DNA of 64,000 nucleotides, taken from CAZGSN01 sp964371655 (lineage in GTDB: Bacteria > Desulfobacterota > Binatia > HRBIN30). Location of the stretch: assembly GCA_964371655.1 (NCBI GenBank), contig CAYJOD010000020.1:1-64000 (forward strand), read 5' to 3'. The notes under the pieces are model-generated. The model saw nothing but the letters and a program-made list of their open reading frames with translations. It had not been told where the DNA came from and searched no databases. Within the stretch, counting starts at the first letter, position 1. Each line of letters opens with the position of its first letter. Made by a program: the position numbers and the translations under genes. Below are positions 1 to 8,367 of the stretch, in pieces.

Positions 1-1142
1 TCCGAGGTCTGTGCTGGTCGTTGGGGACTTGTAGCCGCCACGGCGACCGGTACTTTGAGAATGAAGGTAGAGCCAACACCGAGCTCGCTGCTCACCTCGA
101 TTGTGCCACCCATGAGCCTGGCCAGCCGGTGAGACAGCGCCAGCCCGAGCCCAATGCCACCGTATTGGCGCGTGTCCGAACCATCCAACTGCCGGAACGG
201 CTGGAAGATCACTTCCAGATCTTCGCGGCGGATGCCGGGACCGGAGTCGGTCACGGCGAATTCTACATTCCCTTCGCGTTGCGCAATCTGCAACGAGACG
301 GCGCCCTTCTGGGTGAACTTGATTGCGTTCGAGACGAGATTGCGCAGCACCGTCTTCAGCTTCACCCCGTCCACCACCACATCTCTCGGGGCCTCCGAGG
401 ATTCGATCGAGAATCGAACGTCTTTGCCGTCGAGGAGCTGTGCCGCATAGCGCTCCAGCTCGCGCGCCACGTCGCGTATCGGCACGGCGCTCTTGGCAAG
501 GCTGGTGACACCGGCCTCGACCTTGGCGTACTTGAGGAAATCCTCGACCAGCTCCCCCAAGTTCGACGTCGCTTGCGCGACGCGATGCAAGATGCGGAGA
601 ACGTCGCTACCGAGGGGTCCGAACGCTTCGTCGCGCAGGAGATCCGTATAGCCGGAGATGATGTTGAGCGGCGTGCGGAACTCGTGCGACACGTTGGAGA
701 CCAACTCGCTTTGCAGGCGCTCGCGCTCGCGCAGCTTGTAAATCATGCGATAGGCGTTGAGCCCAACGTCCACCCACAGCAGGAGTTGCTCGGGCCCGTC
801 GGCTTTGTCGTGGTAGCCCTGGATGTCCAGCTCGCGCAGCATGACGCGCGGTGGCTTCTGCCCCGAGTAACCCGTCTGCAAGATGATCTGAACATACGGG
901 TCGAACCTGCGGATTTCGCGGATCAACTCCTCGCCGTTCATACGTGGCATGAAGTAGTCGACCAGCAGCAGGTGGATGTCGTGTTCCTTGTGGAGAGCGA
1001 GGGCCCGCGCCCCCGAATCCGCCGTCAACACCGTGTGCCCTTCGCGCTCGAGCAGTTGGCGGACCGACGCCAGTGTCTCCTCTTGATCGTCGACCACGAG
1101 GATCGTGTGGTCACTCTGGGGCCGAGAAGCTTTGCGTGCCAT
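1..1142 (-). CDS. hybrid receiver-histidine kinase (3' end outside window)
   Basis: Two-component signalling protein, cytosolic, with no membrane segment. It reads leftward from ATG at 1142 behind a strong GGAGG and is cut by the window edge after about 380 residues. An N-terminal receiver holds the acidic pair D18/D19, phospho-acceptor D62 and the conserved K113. A HisKA dimerisation domain follows with H-box SHEFRTPLN (H153). The HATPase_c domain has an N box (NLVSNAIKF), a DSGPGI G1 box and a GIGLGLAL G2 box. The fused N-terminal receiver suggests that phosphorylation of the receiver controls the kinase, or that the kinase phosphorylates an external partner. It is a close paralogue of the next gene, whose stop lies 19 bp upstream, so the two are probably co-transcribed. 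Confidence 0.93.
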   Translation of the reverse strand, partial: MARKASRPQSDHTILVVDDQEETLASVRQLLEREGHTVLTADSGARALALHKEHDIHLLLVDYFMPRMNGEELIREIRRFDPYVQIILQTGYSGQKPPRVMLRELDIQGYHDKADGPEQLLLWVDVGLNAYRMIYKLRERERLQSELVSNVSHEFRTPLNIISGYTDLLRDEAFGPLGSDVLRILHRVAQATSNLGELVEDFLKYAKVEAGVTSLAKSAVPIRDVARELERYAAQLLDGKDVRFSIESSEAPRDVVVDGVKLKTVLRNLVSNAIKFTQKGAVSLQIAQREGNVEFAVTDSGPGIRREDLEVIFQPFRQLDGSDTRQYGGIGLGLALSHRLARLMGGTIEVSSELGVGSTFILKVPVAVAATSPQRPAQTS

Positions 1143-1161
1143 GGTATCTCCTCCCTCTGAT

Positions 1162-2712
1162 CTAATGCAGCGTGGGCTGGTAGGCGTCGGCGCGGCAGCT
1201 GATTGCCACCGGCAGACTCAGGGTAAAGACGGCGCCCCCACGCGCGTCGGACTCGGCTGTCAGCGATGCACCAATCAAGGCACTCAACCGCAACGCAATC
1301 GCCAGACCCACCCCCTGGCCCGGGGTCGTTGCCGCTACGTCGTTTCGGAACTGGTGCGCCGGGCTGAGCACACTCAGCAGGGCGTCCCGATCGATCCCGG
1401 GACCCGCATCCGCCAGCACGATGTCGGTGCAATCGGACCCTGGACGAATGCTCAAGCGGATCTCTCCCGACAGCGTGAACTTGATCGCATTGGCCAGCAG
1501 TTGCGCCAGGATGGCTCGCAGCTTTTCGGCGTCGGTCAGCACAAACGCCCCGGGCAGAACACCGTCGGCCACGAAGTGCACGGGCCGCGCACCGATCTGG
1601 CGCCGGCTCAACCCGCGCAAATCGGCCAGCAAGGTGTCGATGTCCACCGGTTCGCGGCGGACAATCACGCCCGGCGCATCGAGACGCGCTAAATCGAGAT
1701 AATCCTGCGCCAGCCCAAGCGCGCAGTCGCTGGCCAGCTCGAGCCGCTCGATAATGTCGTCCGCGGAAGCGGTGGCGTGGTCCTCGTGCAGGATCTCTGC
1801 ATAGCCGCGAATCACGTGCAGCGAATTGCGAAGCTCATGACAGAACTTCGCAACGATCAGGTTCCGAAGCTCCTGCGTGGCGCCCACGTTGCGCACCCTC
1901 CGGATGCTGTTCAACGCTGAAGCGATCAGCTCCAGCAACATGCCGCTGCCGGTCCCGGGATCGTAGATGCCATGCAGCTCGAACGTCCGGAGCAGGCGCC
2001 GCCGCGGCTCGGCGTCCATCCCGTGCCCGCGTACAATCACCGGAACGGAATCATCCAGCACACGTACGCGCCGCAGAAATTCGGCGCCGTCGGCTTCTGC
2101 AATCGGCTGATCTACGACCACGATGTCGGGCCGTTCGCGTGAGAACAGGGTTAGACCTTCGGCACTCTCGGCCGCCGCCATGACACGGTGACCCTCCTTT
2201 TCGAGCAGCGCCGTGTCGGCAGCGACGAGATCGAGCTCACCACCGACCAGCAGAACGCTCGCCGTGGTGATCGTCGGGGCGTGTCCGGCCAAATGCCGGC
2301 GCAGACCTTTGACCATCCTGTTGACCTTCAGCCCGGCATCGACCCAGAGCAGTAGCTTCTCGGGCCCCTCGGCTTTGTCGTGGAATCCCTGGATATCCAT
2401 TCCGGCGATCAAGGCGCGCGGTGGCTGCTCTCCCGCGTACCCGGTCTGCAGGATGATTTGCACGAACGGGTCCAGCATCCGGATCTCGCGCACGAGATCC
2501 GCACCGCTGACCCGCGGCATCATGTAGTCCACCAGAAGCAGATCGACCTCGTGGTGTTTGAACAGCGCCAGGGCGCACTCCGCCGACTCGGCGGTGAGCA
2601 CGCGGTGTCCCTCGCGCTGCAGCAGCTTGGAGACGGATACGAGGGTCTCCTCCTGGTCGTCCACCACCAAGATTGTTTGATCGCTCTGTGGGACAATCGA
2701 CCGACGTGCCAT
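1162..2712 (-). CDS. hybrid histidine kinase with active and degenerate receivers
   Basis: Soluble hybrid kinase. The start MARRS at 2712 was chosen over an in-frame ATG at 2763 because it has a GGGAG RBS and aligns with residue 1 of the downstream paralogue. Receiver 1 keeps D18/D19 and D62. A second receiver-like domain follows (about residues 150-280). It has lost the acidic pair (sequence LLVGGE) and has no recognisable conserved lysine, although an aspartate survives in IVVVDQP, so it is probably a pseudo-receiver. Next come a HisKA domain with H-box FCHELRNSLH and a HATPase with DAGPGID and GQGVGLAIAL. The first receiver is very similar to that of the next gene, so the pair arose by duplication. 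The signal sensed is unknown. Confidence 0.92.
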   Translation of the reverse strand: MARRSIVPQSDQTILVVDDQEETLVSVSKLLQREGHRVLTAESAECALALFKHHEVDLLLVDYMMPRVSGADLVREIRMLDPFVQIILQTGYAGEQPPRALIAGMDIQGFHDKAEGPEKLLLWVDAGLKVNRMVKGLRRHLAGHAPTITTASVLLVGGELDLVAADTALLEKEGHRVMAAAESAEGLTLFSRERPDIVVVDQPIAEADGAEFLRRVRVLDDSVPVIVRGHGMDAEPRRRLLRTFELHGIYDPGTGSGMLLELIASALNSIRRVRNVGATQELRNLIVAKFCHELRNSLHVIRGYAEILHEDHATASADDIIERLELASDCALGLAQDYLDLARLDAPGVIVRREPVDIDTLLADLRGLSRRQIGARPVHFVADGVLPGAFVLTDAEKLRAILAQLLANAIKFTLSGEIRLSIRPGSDCTDIVLADAGPGIDRDALLSVLSPAHQFRNDVAATTPGQGVGLAIALRLSALIGASLTAESDARGGAVFTLSLPVAISCRADAYQPTLH

Positions 2713-2988
2713 CTCAGCGCTCCCTTGACTGTCGCGACGAGCCACGGTTGCGATACCGACCAACCGTCGGCACCTCCCCCGCGCTCGCGTCCAATGGTCT
2801 CGTCCAAACGTTCACTTGCTCGCCCCAAGTGAGTGCACACAGTTATCCATCACTGCCGCACCGTGGGAAAATCGCGCAAAGGTAGTAATTTTGGGGCCAA
2901 TGCCGCGATTTGTACGACTTTCCTCGCATAGGTCAGGTTCAACGTACAATTTCGGCCGGCAGAAGCGCGACGATGGGCTCGCGGCAAA

Positions 2989-3006
2989 GCGGGAGCAAGC
3001 TCCCGC
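2989..3006. repeat. REP-like palindrome GCGGGAG-CAAG-CTCCCGC
   Basis: Perfect 7-bp inverted repeat with a CAAG loop. Similar 'gcgggagcaagctcccgc' units are widespread dispersed repeats in several environmental phyla. It is intergenic and followed within 15 bp by another palindrome. Confidence 0.75.
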
Positions 3007-3016
3007 ACCCCAGGAT

Positions 3017-3050
3017 CCAGGTGCGGTGCGCCGGCTTGCCGCCGCTCTGG
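3017..3050. repeat. REP-like imperfect palindrome
   Basis: CCAG...CTGG ends enclose GCGCCGGCTTGCCGCCGC, an imperfect hairpin. A degenerate copy of the same unit lies at 3337-3368. Confidence 0.55.
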
Positions 3051-3078
3051 GATTTGGATATTTGGCCGGCGACTGCCG

Positions 3079-3115
3079 GCCCGGTGGTATAGGCTTCCAG
3101 CCTGTACCGCCGGGC
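3079..3115. repeat. REP-like palindrome, family 'ggtacaggcttccagcctgtacc', copy 1
   Basis: Two 17-nt arms (GCCCGGTGGTATAGGCT and its partner ending GCCGGGC) flank a TCC loop. The only two mismatches would be G-U pairs in RNA, so the hairpin is conserved. It is homologous to the copy at 3247-3285. Confidence 0.85.
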
Positions 3116-3246
3116 ATTTTCTATAGCGCAGGTGGCAGCCAGCAGTCGCAAACGGCGCTTCTTCAAGGGTGGCAACCATCGAAGCAGTAGATCCGTTCCA
3201 CCCACGATCGGACTCAGCTCTCTTGAGAAAATTGGAGGCCGGAAGA

Positions 3247-3285
3247 GCCTTGGTGGTACAGGCTAGAAGCCTATACCACCAAGGC
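3247..3285. repeat. REP-like palindrome, same family, copy 2
   Basis: Two 18-nt arms beginning GCCTTGGTGGTACAGGCT surround an AGA loop, with one mismatch. The core GGTACAGGCT/AGCCTATACC matches copy 1 at 3079-3115 while the outer arm differs. That pattern fits compensatory divergence of a structured repeat. Confidence 0.85.
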
Positions 3286-3336
3286 CCGAGCTCCGATGTC
3301 GAAATTCAAACCCGGTGCCATCGTCTAACGTCCACA

Positions 3337-3368
3337 CCCCAGTGCGCCAGCTTGCCCCCGCTCTAGGG
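3337..3368. repeat. degenerate copy of the 3017-3050 palindrome
   Basis: CCCC...GGGG-type ends around GTGCGCCAGCTTGCCCCCGC, alignable with the unit at 3017-3050 but with a weakened stem. Confidence 0.45.
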
Positions 3369-3633
3369 CCGCTCACAGCTCTCCTGCCACGCCGCGTGCT
3401 GGATCAAGAAGATCCGCTACCCCGTGGCACAATGTCTTGCGACGCTGGCGAGCGTGACATACTGTCCCGTCGTCAAAACGCCGGCGCTACGCGAGGGGCG
3501 CGTCGGACCGTGCGAGCGACTACGTGGGGGGACTTGATGTTCGGACCTTCATTCCCATGATTCGACGTTTCCCGGTGCCGCATCTCGCCCGCCTCAAAGC
3601 AGCGCAAGATACGCGAGACGAGAGACACGTACG

Positions 3634-5199
3634 ATGGCGAGCTTGAGGCGCGTCGCACTGGTTGTGACCGCGACGCTCTTCGGGGCAGCGGCCGCCGGCG
3701 CCATCCAGACCACGGTGGGAGGGCGTCCGGTCGATCTGGATGCAACCCTGAGCATTCGCGAGGTCGTCGAAGCCAACAGGTCCACCAAGCATGAGCGCAC
3801 CCGCGAGCAACTGCGCGTGCGTCTGGGAGTGTCTCTGACCGATTGGCTTAGATTCGATTCCAGCACCATCGCTACGAACGGTGGACCCACCCTGAAGGCG
3901 GACCGTGCCGGCGTGTACAGCTGGAATCAGGTGTTCCAGGACGTTTCTCCCGCGGTGGATTTCGACCAAGCCTATTTTGCTCTATCCCTGCCATCCATCG
4001 ATCTTCGCCTCGGCAAGCAGAAGATTGCATGGGGCAAGCTCGACAGCGCCCAACCGAATGATCTGATCAACCCACTTACCTACTTCGATCCGTTCGTAGA
4101 GGAAGAGGCCGAACGCAAGATCGGCGTACCCGCCGTTCAGGTCTCGTACTATTTGCCGGAGGCCGCCGCGATCCCGGCGGAGAGTCGCCTCACTGCCGTC
4201 TGGGTTCCAAAGTATTTGCCGTATCGCTTTCCAACCGCCACGTGTGAGGCTCAGGGCAACATATCGCATTGCGACATTGAGCGTTGGTTCCCGCCGGCCG
4301 CCGTACCGGAGACGAGCTTCTTCGTGCCTGCAGGTCTGGTCACCCTCCCCGACGGCACCCCAAGTCCGGGGTTCGGTGTTCCGCTTCCCTTCAGCGTGCG
4401 CAACACCGGAGCGCCGGCATGGCGGCTGAGTAACAGTGAGATCGGTCTCCGCTACTCGGCCTTCATCCACGATGTCGACGTAGACCTCTACTACTTTCAT
4501 GGCTTCGACCCGCAGCCGGCCTTCAATCTAGGGGCGCAGGTCTCTGGGGAGCCGGATCCAACCAACTTCTTGGGTATCAAGAACCTGTCCGCAGCGACGG
4601 TACTGTCGCCGAGATTCTTTCACGTCGACTCGTGGGGCGCCGACTTCGCCTACGCCTTTGATCGCGTCACCGTCCGTGGCGAAGGCGCCTTCATCAGCGG
4701 CCGACCATTCCCGCGCGACCTTCGGGTCTTGATCACCAATCCCCAACTCCTCGCCGACGAAATGAGGAATGCCCTCGGTGCCCTGGCACAGGGTGCCGGC
4801 CAGACCACTGTATCGCTGCCCGATGCTGCCGTCGTGCGCTCCGCCGCCGAATGGGGCCTAGGCGCCGACTATGTGAACGAGGGATACACGGCGCTACTGG
4901 AGCTCCGCCAAACCGATGTCTTGCACAACGACACGAACTTGTTGATCAAGAACGTGGAAACCCGACTCCTGGCCAACCTGCGGAAGAGTCTTCTTGGAGA
5001 CCGCATGCAAACACAGCTGCTCGTCTTGCACGCCTTCGAGAGCGACTACACGCTTATCCGCCCCACAGCCCTGTACCATGTGACCGACACCGTCAGTGCG
5101 CAGATCGGCTACCTCTTCCTCGCCGGTCGTGCCGGTTCGCTCGTCGGTCAGTATGGGCACAACGACGAAGGGTTCGTACGCCTCGAGTACCGATTGTGA
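3634..5199 (+). CDS. outer-membrane beta-barrel protein, DUF1302-like
   Basis: 521-residue exported protein. An N-terminal signal peptide (hydrophobic stretch ending near AAAAGAIQ) precedes long alternating-hydrophobicity strands. LGKQKIAWGKLDSAQPNDLINPL is a typical early-strand/turn block of DUF1302/alginate-export-like barrels, where 'GxQxIxWG...D.INPL' recurs. The C-terminus (EGFVRLEYRL) is a plausible terminal barrel strand. The likely site is the outer membrane; the substrate is unknown. It stands alone on the plus strand between minus-strand units. No strong RBS precedes the ATG at 3634, so a slightly different start is possible. Confidence 0.8.
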   Translation: MASLRRVALVVTATLFGAAAAGAIQTTVGGRPVDLDATLSIREVVEANRSTKHERTREQLRVRLGVSLTDWLRFDSSTIATNGGPTLKADRAGVYSWNQVFQDVSPAVDFDQAYFALSLPSIDLRLGKQKIAWGKLDSAQPNDLINPLTYFDPFVEEEAERKIGVPAVQVSYYLPEAAAIPAESRLTAVWVPKYLPYRFPTATCEAQGNISHCDIERWFPPAAVPETSFFVPAGLVTLPDGTPSPGFGVPLPFSVRNTGAPAWRLSNSEIGLRYSAFIHDVDVDLYYFHGFDPQPAFNLGAQVSGEPDPTNFLGIKNLSAATVLSPRFFHVDSWGADFAYAFDRVTVRGEGAFISGRPFPRDLRVLITNPQLLADEMRNALGALAQGAGQTTVSLPDAAVVRSAAEWGLGADYVNEGYTALLELRQTDVLHNDTNLLIKNVETRLLANLRKSLLGDRMQTQLLVLHAFESDYTLIRPTALYHVTDTVSAQIGYLFLAGRAGSLVGQYGHNDEGFVRLEYRL

Positions 5200-5336
5200 G
5201 CGCTGGAGGTGACGCGCTCGATGGGGCTCTGTGCGTCGCACCGGATCGGCGAAGGTGGCTGGAGCACAGTACCCAGGAGCAGCAGATCTTGATGTGGTCC
5301 GCGGAAGAAAGTGACCACCGGCACGAAAGCCGACCT

Positions 5337-5412
5337 CAGACCTCGGGCCTCCGGCCTCAAGAACAGGTTCCGGACCCGAGCCCGAAGCCTGAGGTCCGAG
5401 GCCCGATGTCTG
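5337..5412. repeat. inverted-repeat element
   Basis: Arms of about 24 bp (starting CAGACCTCGGGCCTCCGG on the left and reading CAGACATCGGGCCTCGGA on the complementary right end) enclose a short centre. The element lies between the convergent 3' ends of the barrel gene and the delta-60 propeller gene. It could form a bidirectional stem, but no T-run follows. Confidence 0.7.
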
Positions 5413-5436
5413 GGCACTAACTTCCGGGGAGCTGTA

Positions 5437-6558
5437 CTAAGGGAGGTGTGCGGATTCCTCCTGAAGGCTGATTGTCGTCCACCCGCAAGCAGGCAGCGCG
5501 TACACGTCGAGCTCGCCGTGGTTGCCGTCTCCGCGAGCGCGCAGGCGCAGGGCCGTGGCCGGAACACGAGTGTCGGCGGCGCCGCCCGCCGATCCGTGAG
5601 TCGCGGATGCGTCTGTTCCTGGAGCGGCGATCGAGGTGGTGCTTGCGAATCCCAATGCGAATCCTCCCAGCTTGGATTCGAGACGGACCTCTTTGGGGTC
5701 GCCCTCAACGTCAAGGCCACCTGCGATGTAGAGAAGGTTGCCCGCGGCAGACACGGACTGCCCGCCGCGTTTCAGATCCAATTGAAGAATCTGTGGCGGT
5801 TCGGCCTCGAGTGTCCCATCGTCAACATTGCGCCTCTCGACCACCAGGCCTGCGCTTTCGGCTGTGGAGCCGGCAACGAGCAACAAGTGTCCGTCGCTCG
5901 CGATAGCAAGAGGTTGACCCTCGCGGCTGGTGATCGCGCCGTCCACACCAAAACCAGGGGACAGCGCACCGGTTCTGATGTCCCGCTTCTCGATTCGCCA
6001 TCGCTGCTGGTCGTCGGCTCCGGCGACGTATACGAAAGCATCGTCAATCGCGATTGAATTGACCCAAACGGGCCTAATGCTCTGATTCGACGTCACCGCA
6101 CCCTTGTTCCCGAATGTCGGGATGAGAACCCCCGTGAGGACCGAGCGCCTTTCAATGCGCCACTCGTACGGAGACAGCTGCGGCCCAGCAGCGTCTCCCC
6201 CGGCAACGAAGAAGTCCGATCCATCTGTAGCGACGGCGCGCGGGATGTCGGAGCCGGCACTTGGGTTGGTCGTCACGCTGCCGCCATTTCCAAAATCCGG
6301 GTCGAGCGAAACCCGCGGCAGTCGACGCTTCTCAATGCGCCACTGCTTGTCCGCGGCACTCAGCTCGGTCCCCACCCACAGCCAATAGTTGGACCCGATA
6401 GCCGTGCCCCACACCCCGAACCCTGAGGAGACCCCGCCGCCACCGCCACCGTCGCCGTCGGAGTCGTGCATGCAAGGCAGGTCCTGAGCCCGTGAAACCG
6501 ACGTATTGATGGTAGCCAGGGCGATGAGAAGGGCGCCCCACACCTTGATCGTGTTCAT
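5437..6558 (-). CDS. secreted delta-60 repeat propeller-like protein
   Basis: Exported protein of 373 residues. The start MNTIKVW at 6558 sits behind GGGAGG; an in-frame ATG 36 nt upstream lacks one. The signal peptide ends near VSRAQ. An acidic/poly-Gly patch (DSDGDGGGGGG) follows. At least three repeats of the 'LxPxFGxxGxVT' type (SLDPDFGNGGSVTT, LIPTFGNKGAVTS, LSPGFGVDGAITS) match the delta-60 repeat, usually part of beta-propellers. The C-terminal 100 residues are a separate sandwich-like region that I do not recognise. An ECF-type promoter lies at 6684-6713, so this last gene of island A can be transcribed on its own. Confidence 0.8.
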   Translation of the reverse strand: MNTIKVWGALLIALATINTSVSRAQDLPCMHDSDGDGGGGGGVSSGFGVWGTAIGSNYWLWVGTELSAADKQWRIEKRRLPRVSLDPDFGNGGSVTTNPSAGSDIPRAVATDGSDFFVAGGDAAGPQLSPYEWRIERRSVLTGVLIPTFGNKGAVTSNQSIRPVWVNSIAIDDAFVYVAGADDQQRWRIEKRDIRTGALSPGFGVDGAITSREGQPLAIASDGHLLLVAGSTAESAGLVVERRNVDDGTLEAEPPQILQLDLKRGGQSVSAAGNLLYIAGGLDVEGDPKEVRLESKLGGFALGFASTTSIAAPGTDASATHGSAGGAADTRVPATALRLRARGDGNHGELDVYALPACGWTTISLQEESAHLP

Positions 6559-6683
6559 GTTTCCTCCCTTCAAAAGGCTGAACTTCGAATGCAAGCGTCG
6601 CGCGGTGCTCTCCTTGGTTGTTCCATCCGAGTCGTGCTCCCGGGTCCGATGACTTGGTGCTCACTTCGTTGGACCTGCTCCCT

Positions 6684-6713
6684 AAAGACGCCGCTCATGG
6701 CGTGAACGGATCA
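6684..6713 (-). promoter_or_regulatory. putative ECF-sigma promoter P1
   Basis: Minus-strand -35 TGATCC, 17-bp spacer, -10 CGTCTTT. It lies about 125 bp upstream of the delta-60 gene. The -35 overlaps the TGA stop of the preceding gene. The sequence around the -10 also matches P4 beyond the core (AGCAGGTCCAA downstream in both). Confidence 0.72.
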
Positions 6714-8036
6714 GCGCGGCGGTGAATCTTGCTCGACGAGCTCAACTTCATGCGGGTTGGCGCAACCGGCGCGGCCGATGTAGACCTCGGTCCACGAACC
6801 TCCGCCGTCGATGCTCTTGAAGATCTGCCCCGGGGTTTCGCCGGCGTAGATGGTGTGCGGTGGACCCGCGTCGATGGCCAGGTACTTCACGTTTTGACGA
6901 GGAAAGCTGCGCACGCGCGCCCACGTCGCACCGCCGTCGATGCTTTCGAACAAACCCTCGCGGAAATAGCCGGCATAGACAGTATGCGCATTGGTCGTGT
7001 CGACGGCGATTGAGACTGGAGGTTCTTCGTCCGGAAGACCGTGGCTCGTGAAAGTCCAAGTCTCCCCGGAATCGTCGCTTCTAAACACACCCGCACGTGT
7101 CGCGGCATAGAGAATCGAAGCTGACGATGGAGCGATTGCGACTGCGGTCAGCGACGGCCCTGTCGGTATCGTTCGGCGAACGTCCTTCCAAGTCTTCCCG
7201 CCGTCGATGGATCGGAAGATCGCGCCCCACGCCATGCTTCCCACCTCGGCATACGGCGCAGGAGCGAATCCCGGATACGATCGAGTGGACGCGAGGCCAT
7301 GGATCCGCAAGCTCTCCCAAGGCTCCTCCGCCCCGCTCGAGTACGGATCCGCAATGAAGCCCGCATACACAGCGCCGTGCGCGCCCGAGTCTACGACGAG
7401 GGATTGCGCCCGGCTGAACCCGGGAACCGACAGAGTGCTGCTGAATGACTTGCCGCCATCGGTGGACCTGAAGATTGCAGTGGTCGTGGTGGTTGAAGTC
7501 TCCACCCAAACGATGTCCGCATCGCTCGGATCTACCGCGACGGATCCCACCCACCCTTGCAGACCCCGAGAGGTGCGCCAAACGACACCATCATCAACCG
7601 TGTAGAGGAGCCGGCCACCCGTGGCGACAAAGACCTTCCCCGACTGATGAGGATCCACCGCAATCGCCCACACACTCCCAATCGCCCGCGAGCAACCGTA
7701 GCGACTCCAAGACTCGCCGTGATCGTTGCTGCGAAACATTCCGGCGCAACAGGTCCCGGCATATAGCGTGGATGGTGTGAGCGGATCGTTGACCAGCACG
7801 GTGGCCTGCCCGCTCCAAACCCCGCTCCCCACGCACTGTTCCGCATCGTGAGCGAACGTCGCGGACGGATAAAGCTGAAGGCACAGGCCCAAGAGGACGA
7901 GAGAAGTGAGGGAAGCCAGTCTTGTGAGTCGTCGAAGCCTGGCAAACTGAGTTGAGCTTGCTCGCGCCGCCTCGAGTATCCTTTTCGAGGATGGACGGGT
8001 CGATGTGAATGCAATCCACAGTAGCGTCGGGGCCAT
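6711..8036 (-). CDS. secreted seven-repeat Asp-box (BNR/sortilin-like) propeller
   Basis: Exported beta-propeller of 441 residues. ATG at 8036 is preferred to the in-frame GTG at 8045 because the GGGAGG RBS overlaps the GTG. The hydrophobic segment LASLTSLVLLGLCLQLYP ends at SATFA|HD, with an unusually long charged n-region. Seven Asp-box motifs are visible: SNDHGESW, TVDDGVVW, STDGGKSF, SIDGGKTW, SDDSGETW, SIDGGATW and SIDGGGSW. Each follows an 'IxxDPxxxxxxYAG' strand, as in BNR/Ycf48/sortilin propellers. It closely resembles the ectodomain of the transmembrane CHAT protein at 32063-36250. Its own ECF-type promoter ends only about 24 bp before the start. Confidence 0.87.
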   Translation of the reverse strand: MAPTLLWIAFTSTRPSSKRILEAARASSTQFARLRRLTRLASLTSLVLLGLCLQLYPSATFAHDAEQCVGSGVWSGQATVLVNDPLTPSTLYAGTCCAGMFRSNDHGESWSRYGCSRAIGSVWAIAVDPHQSGKVFVATGGRLLYTVDDGVVWRTSRGLQGWVGSVAVDPSDADIVWVETSTTTTTAIFRSTDGGKSFSSTLSVPGFSRAQSLVVDSGAHGAVYAGFIADPYSSGAEEPWESLRIHGLASTRSYPGFAPAPYAEVGSMAWGAIFRSIDGGKTWKDVRRTIPTGPSLTAVAIAPSSASILYAATRAGVFRSDDSGETWTFTSHGLPDEEPPVSIAVDTTNAHTVYAGYFREGLFESIDGGATWARVRSFPRQNVKYLAIDAGPPHTIYAGETPGQIFKSIDGGGSWTEVYIGRAGCANPHEVELVEQDSPPR

Positions 8037-8059
8037 GATTGCCACCTCCCTCGCTACTT

Positions 8060-8089
8060 AAGGACGCCGATGCTCTCTGAATCGGATCA
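8060..8089 (-). promoter_or_regulatory. putative ECF-sigma promoter P2
   Basis: Minus-strand TGATCC, 17 bp, CGTCCTT; the spacer ends CGG as in P1, P3 and P4. It predicts a leader of only about 20 nt before the Asp-box propeller gene. A MITE-like palindrome starts 9 bp further upstream. Confidence 0.72.
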
Positions 8090-8097
8090 GCTCGAAC

Positions 8098-8288
8098 TAC
8101 TGAGCCTCGTGAAATATGGTGACAGGGAAGCGCCCTTCGATACGCCGCCAAAGGATGGCGGCTACTCAGATGTAATGATGAATAGTGGCTCCCAATCAGG
8201 TTTTCCCGTTCGCCCCGAGTAGGCCCCGTCTTCCCAGGGGCCGTATCGAGGGGCGCATTTGCGTAACCCAATGATGCGAGGCTCAGTA
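8098..8288. repeat. MITE-like palindromic element with 12-bp terminal inverted repeats
   Basis: Perfect terminal repeats TACTGAGCCTCG (8098-8109) and CGAGGCTCAGTA (8277-8288). Nested inner inverted repeats include GCGCCC..TCGATACG with CGTATCGA.GGGCGC, and the GCCGCC/GGCGGC hairpin at 8144-8162. Most of the 191 bp folds on itself and there is no ORF. The 'tgagcctcg...cgttcgccc.gagtag' text resembles a repeat class common in environmental proteobacterial genomes. Confidence 0.82.
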
Positions 8289-8367
8289 AAACACTTGGAA
8301 CATCGACTCATTTGATCATTTGGCGCCCGCGTCGAGCCGCTGGCGCGTGGAACAGCCTCCATTCTCG

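Larger units (their letters stand above)
2713..3633. other. long non-coding region with REP-like palindromes
   Basis: This 0.9 kb gap separates the divergent kinase operon and the barrel gene. I find no convincing coding frame on either strand; the short ORFs lack RBSs and protein-like composition. It holds a cluster of palindromic repeats between 2989 and 3368, listed separately. Promoters for both flanking units must lie here, but I could not pick one with confidence. Confidence 0.7.

Noticed and set aside
21..1160. 379-codon plus-strand open frame at the left edge.
   Set aside because: It is antisense to a histidine kinase with all motifs; the kinase is read on the minus strand off the window edge.
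6684..8089. The repeated CGGCGTCTTT and GATCC text was first considered as a riboswitch (c-di-GMP GEMM-like).
   Set aside because: The conserved GEMM core and paired stems are absent; only two short blocks at a fixed 17-bp distance are conserved, as expected for a promoter.
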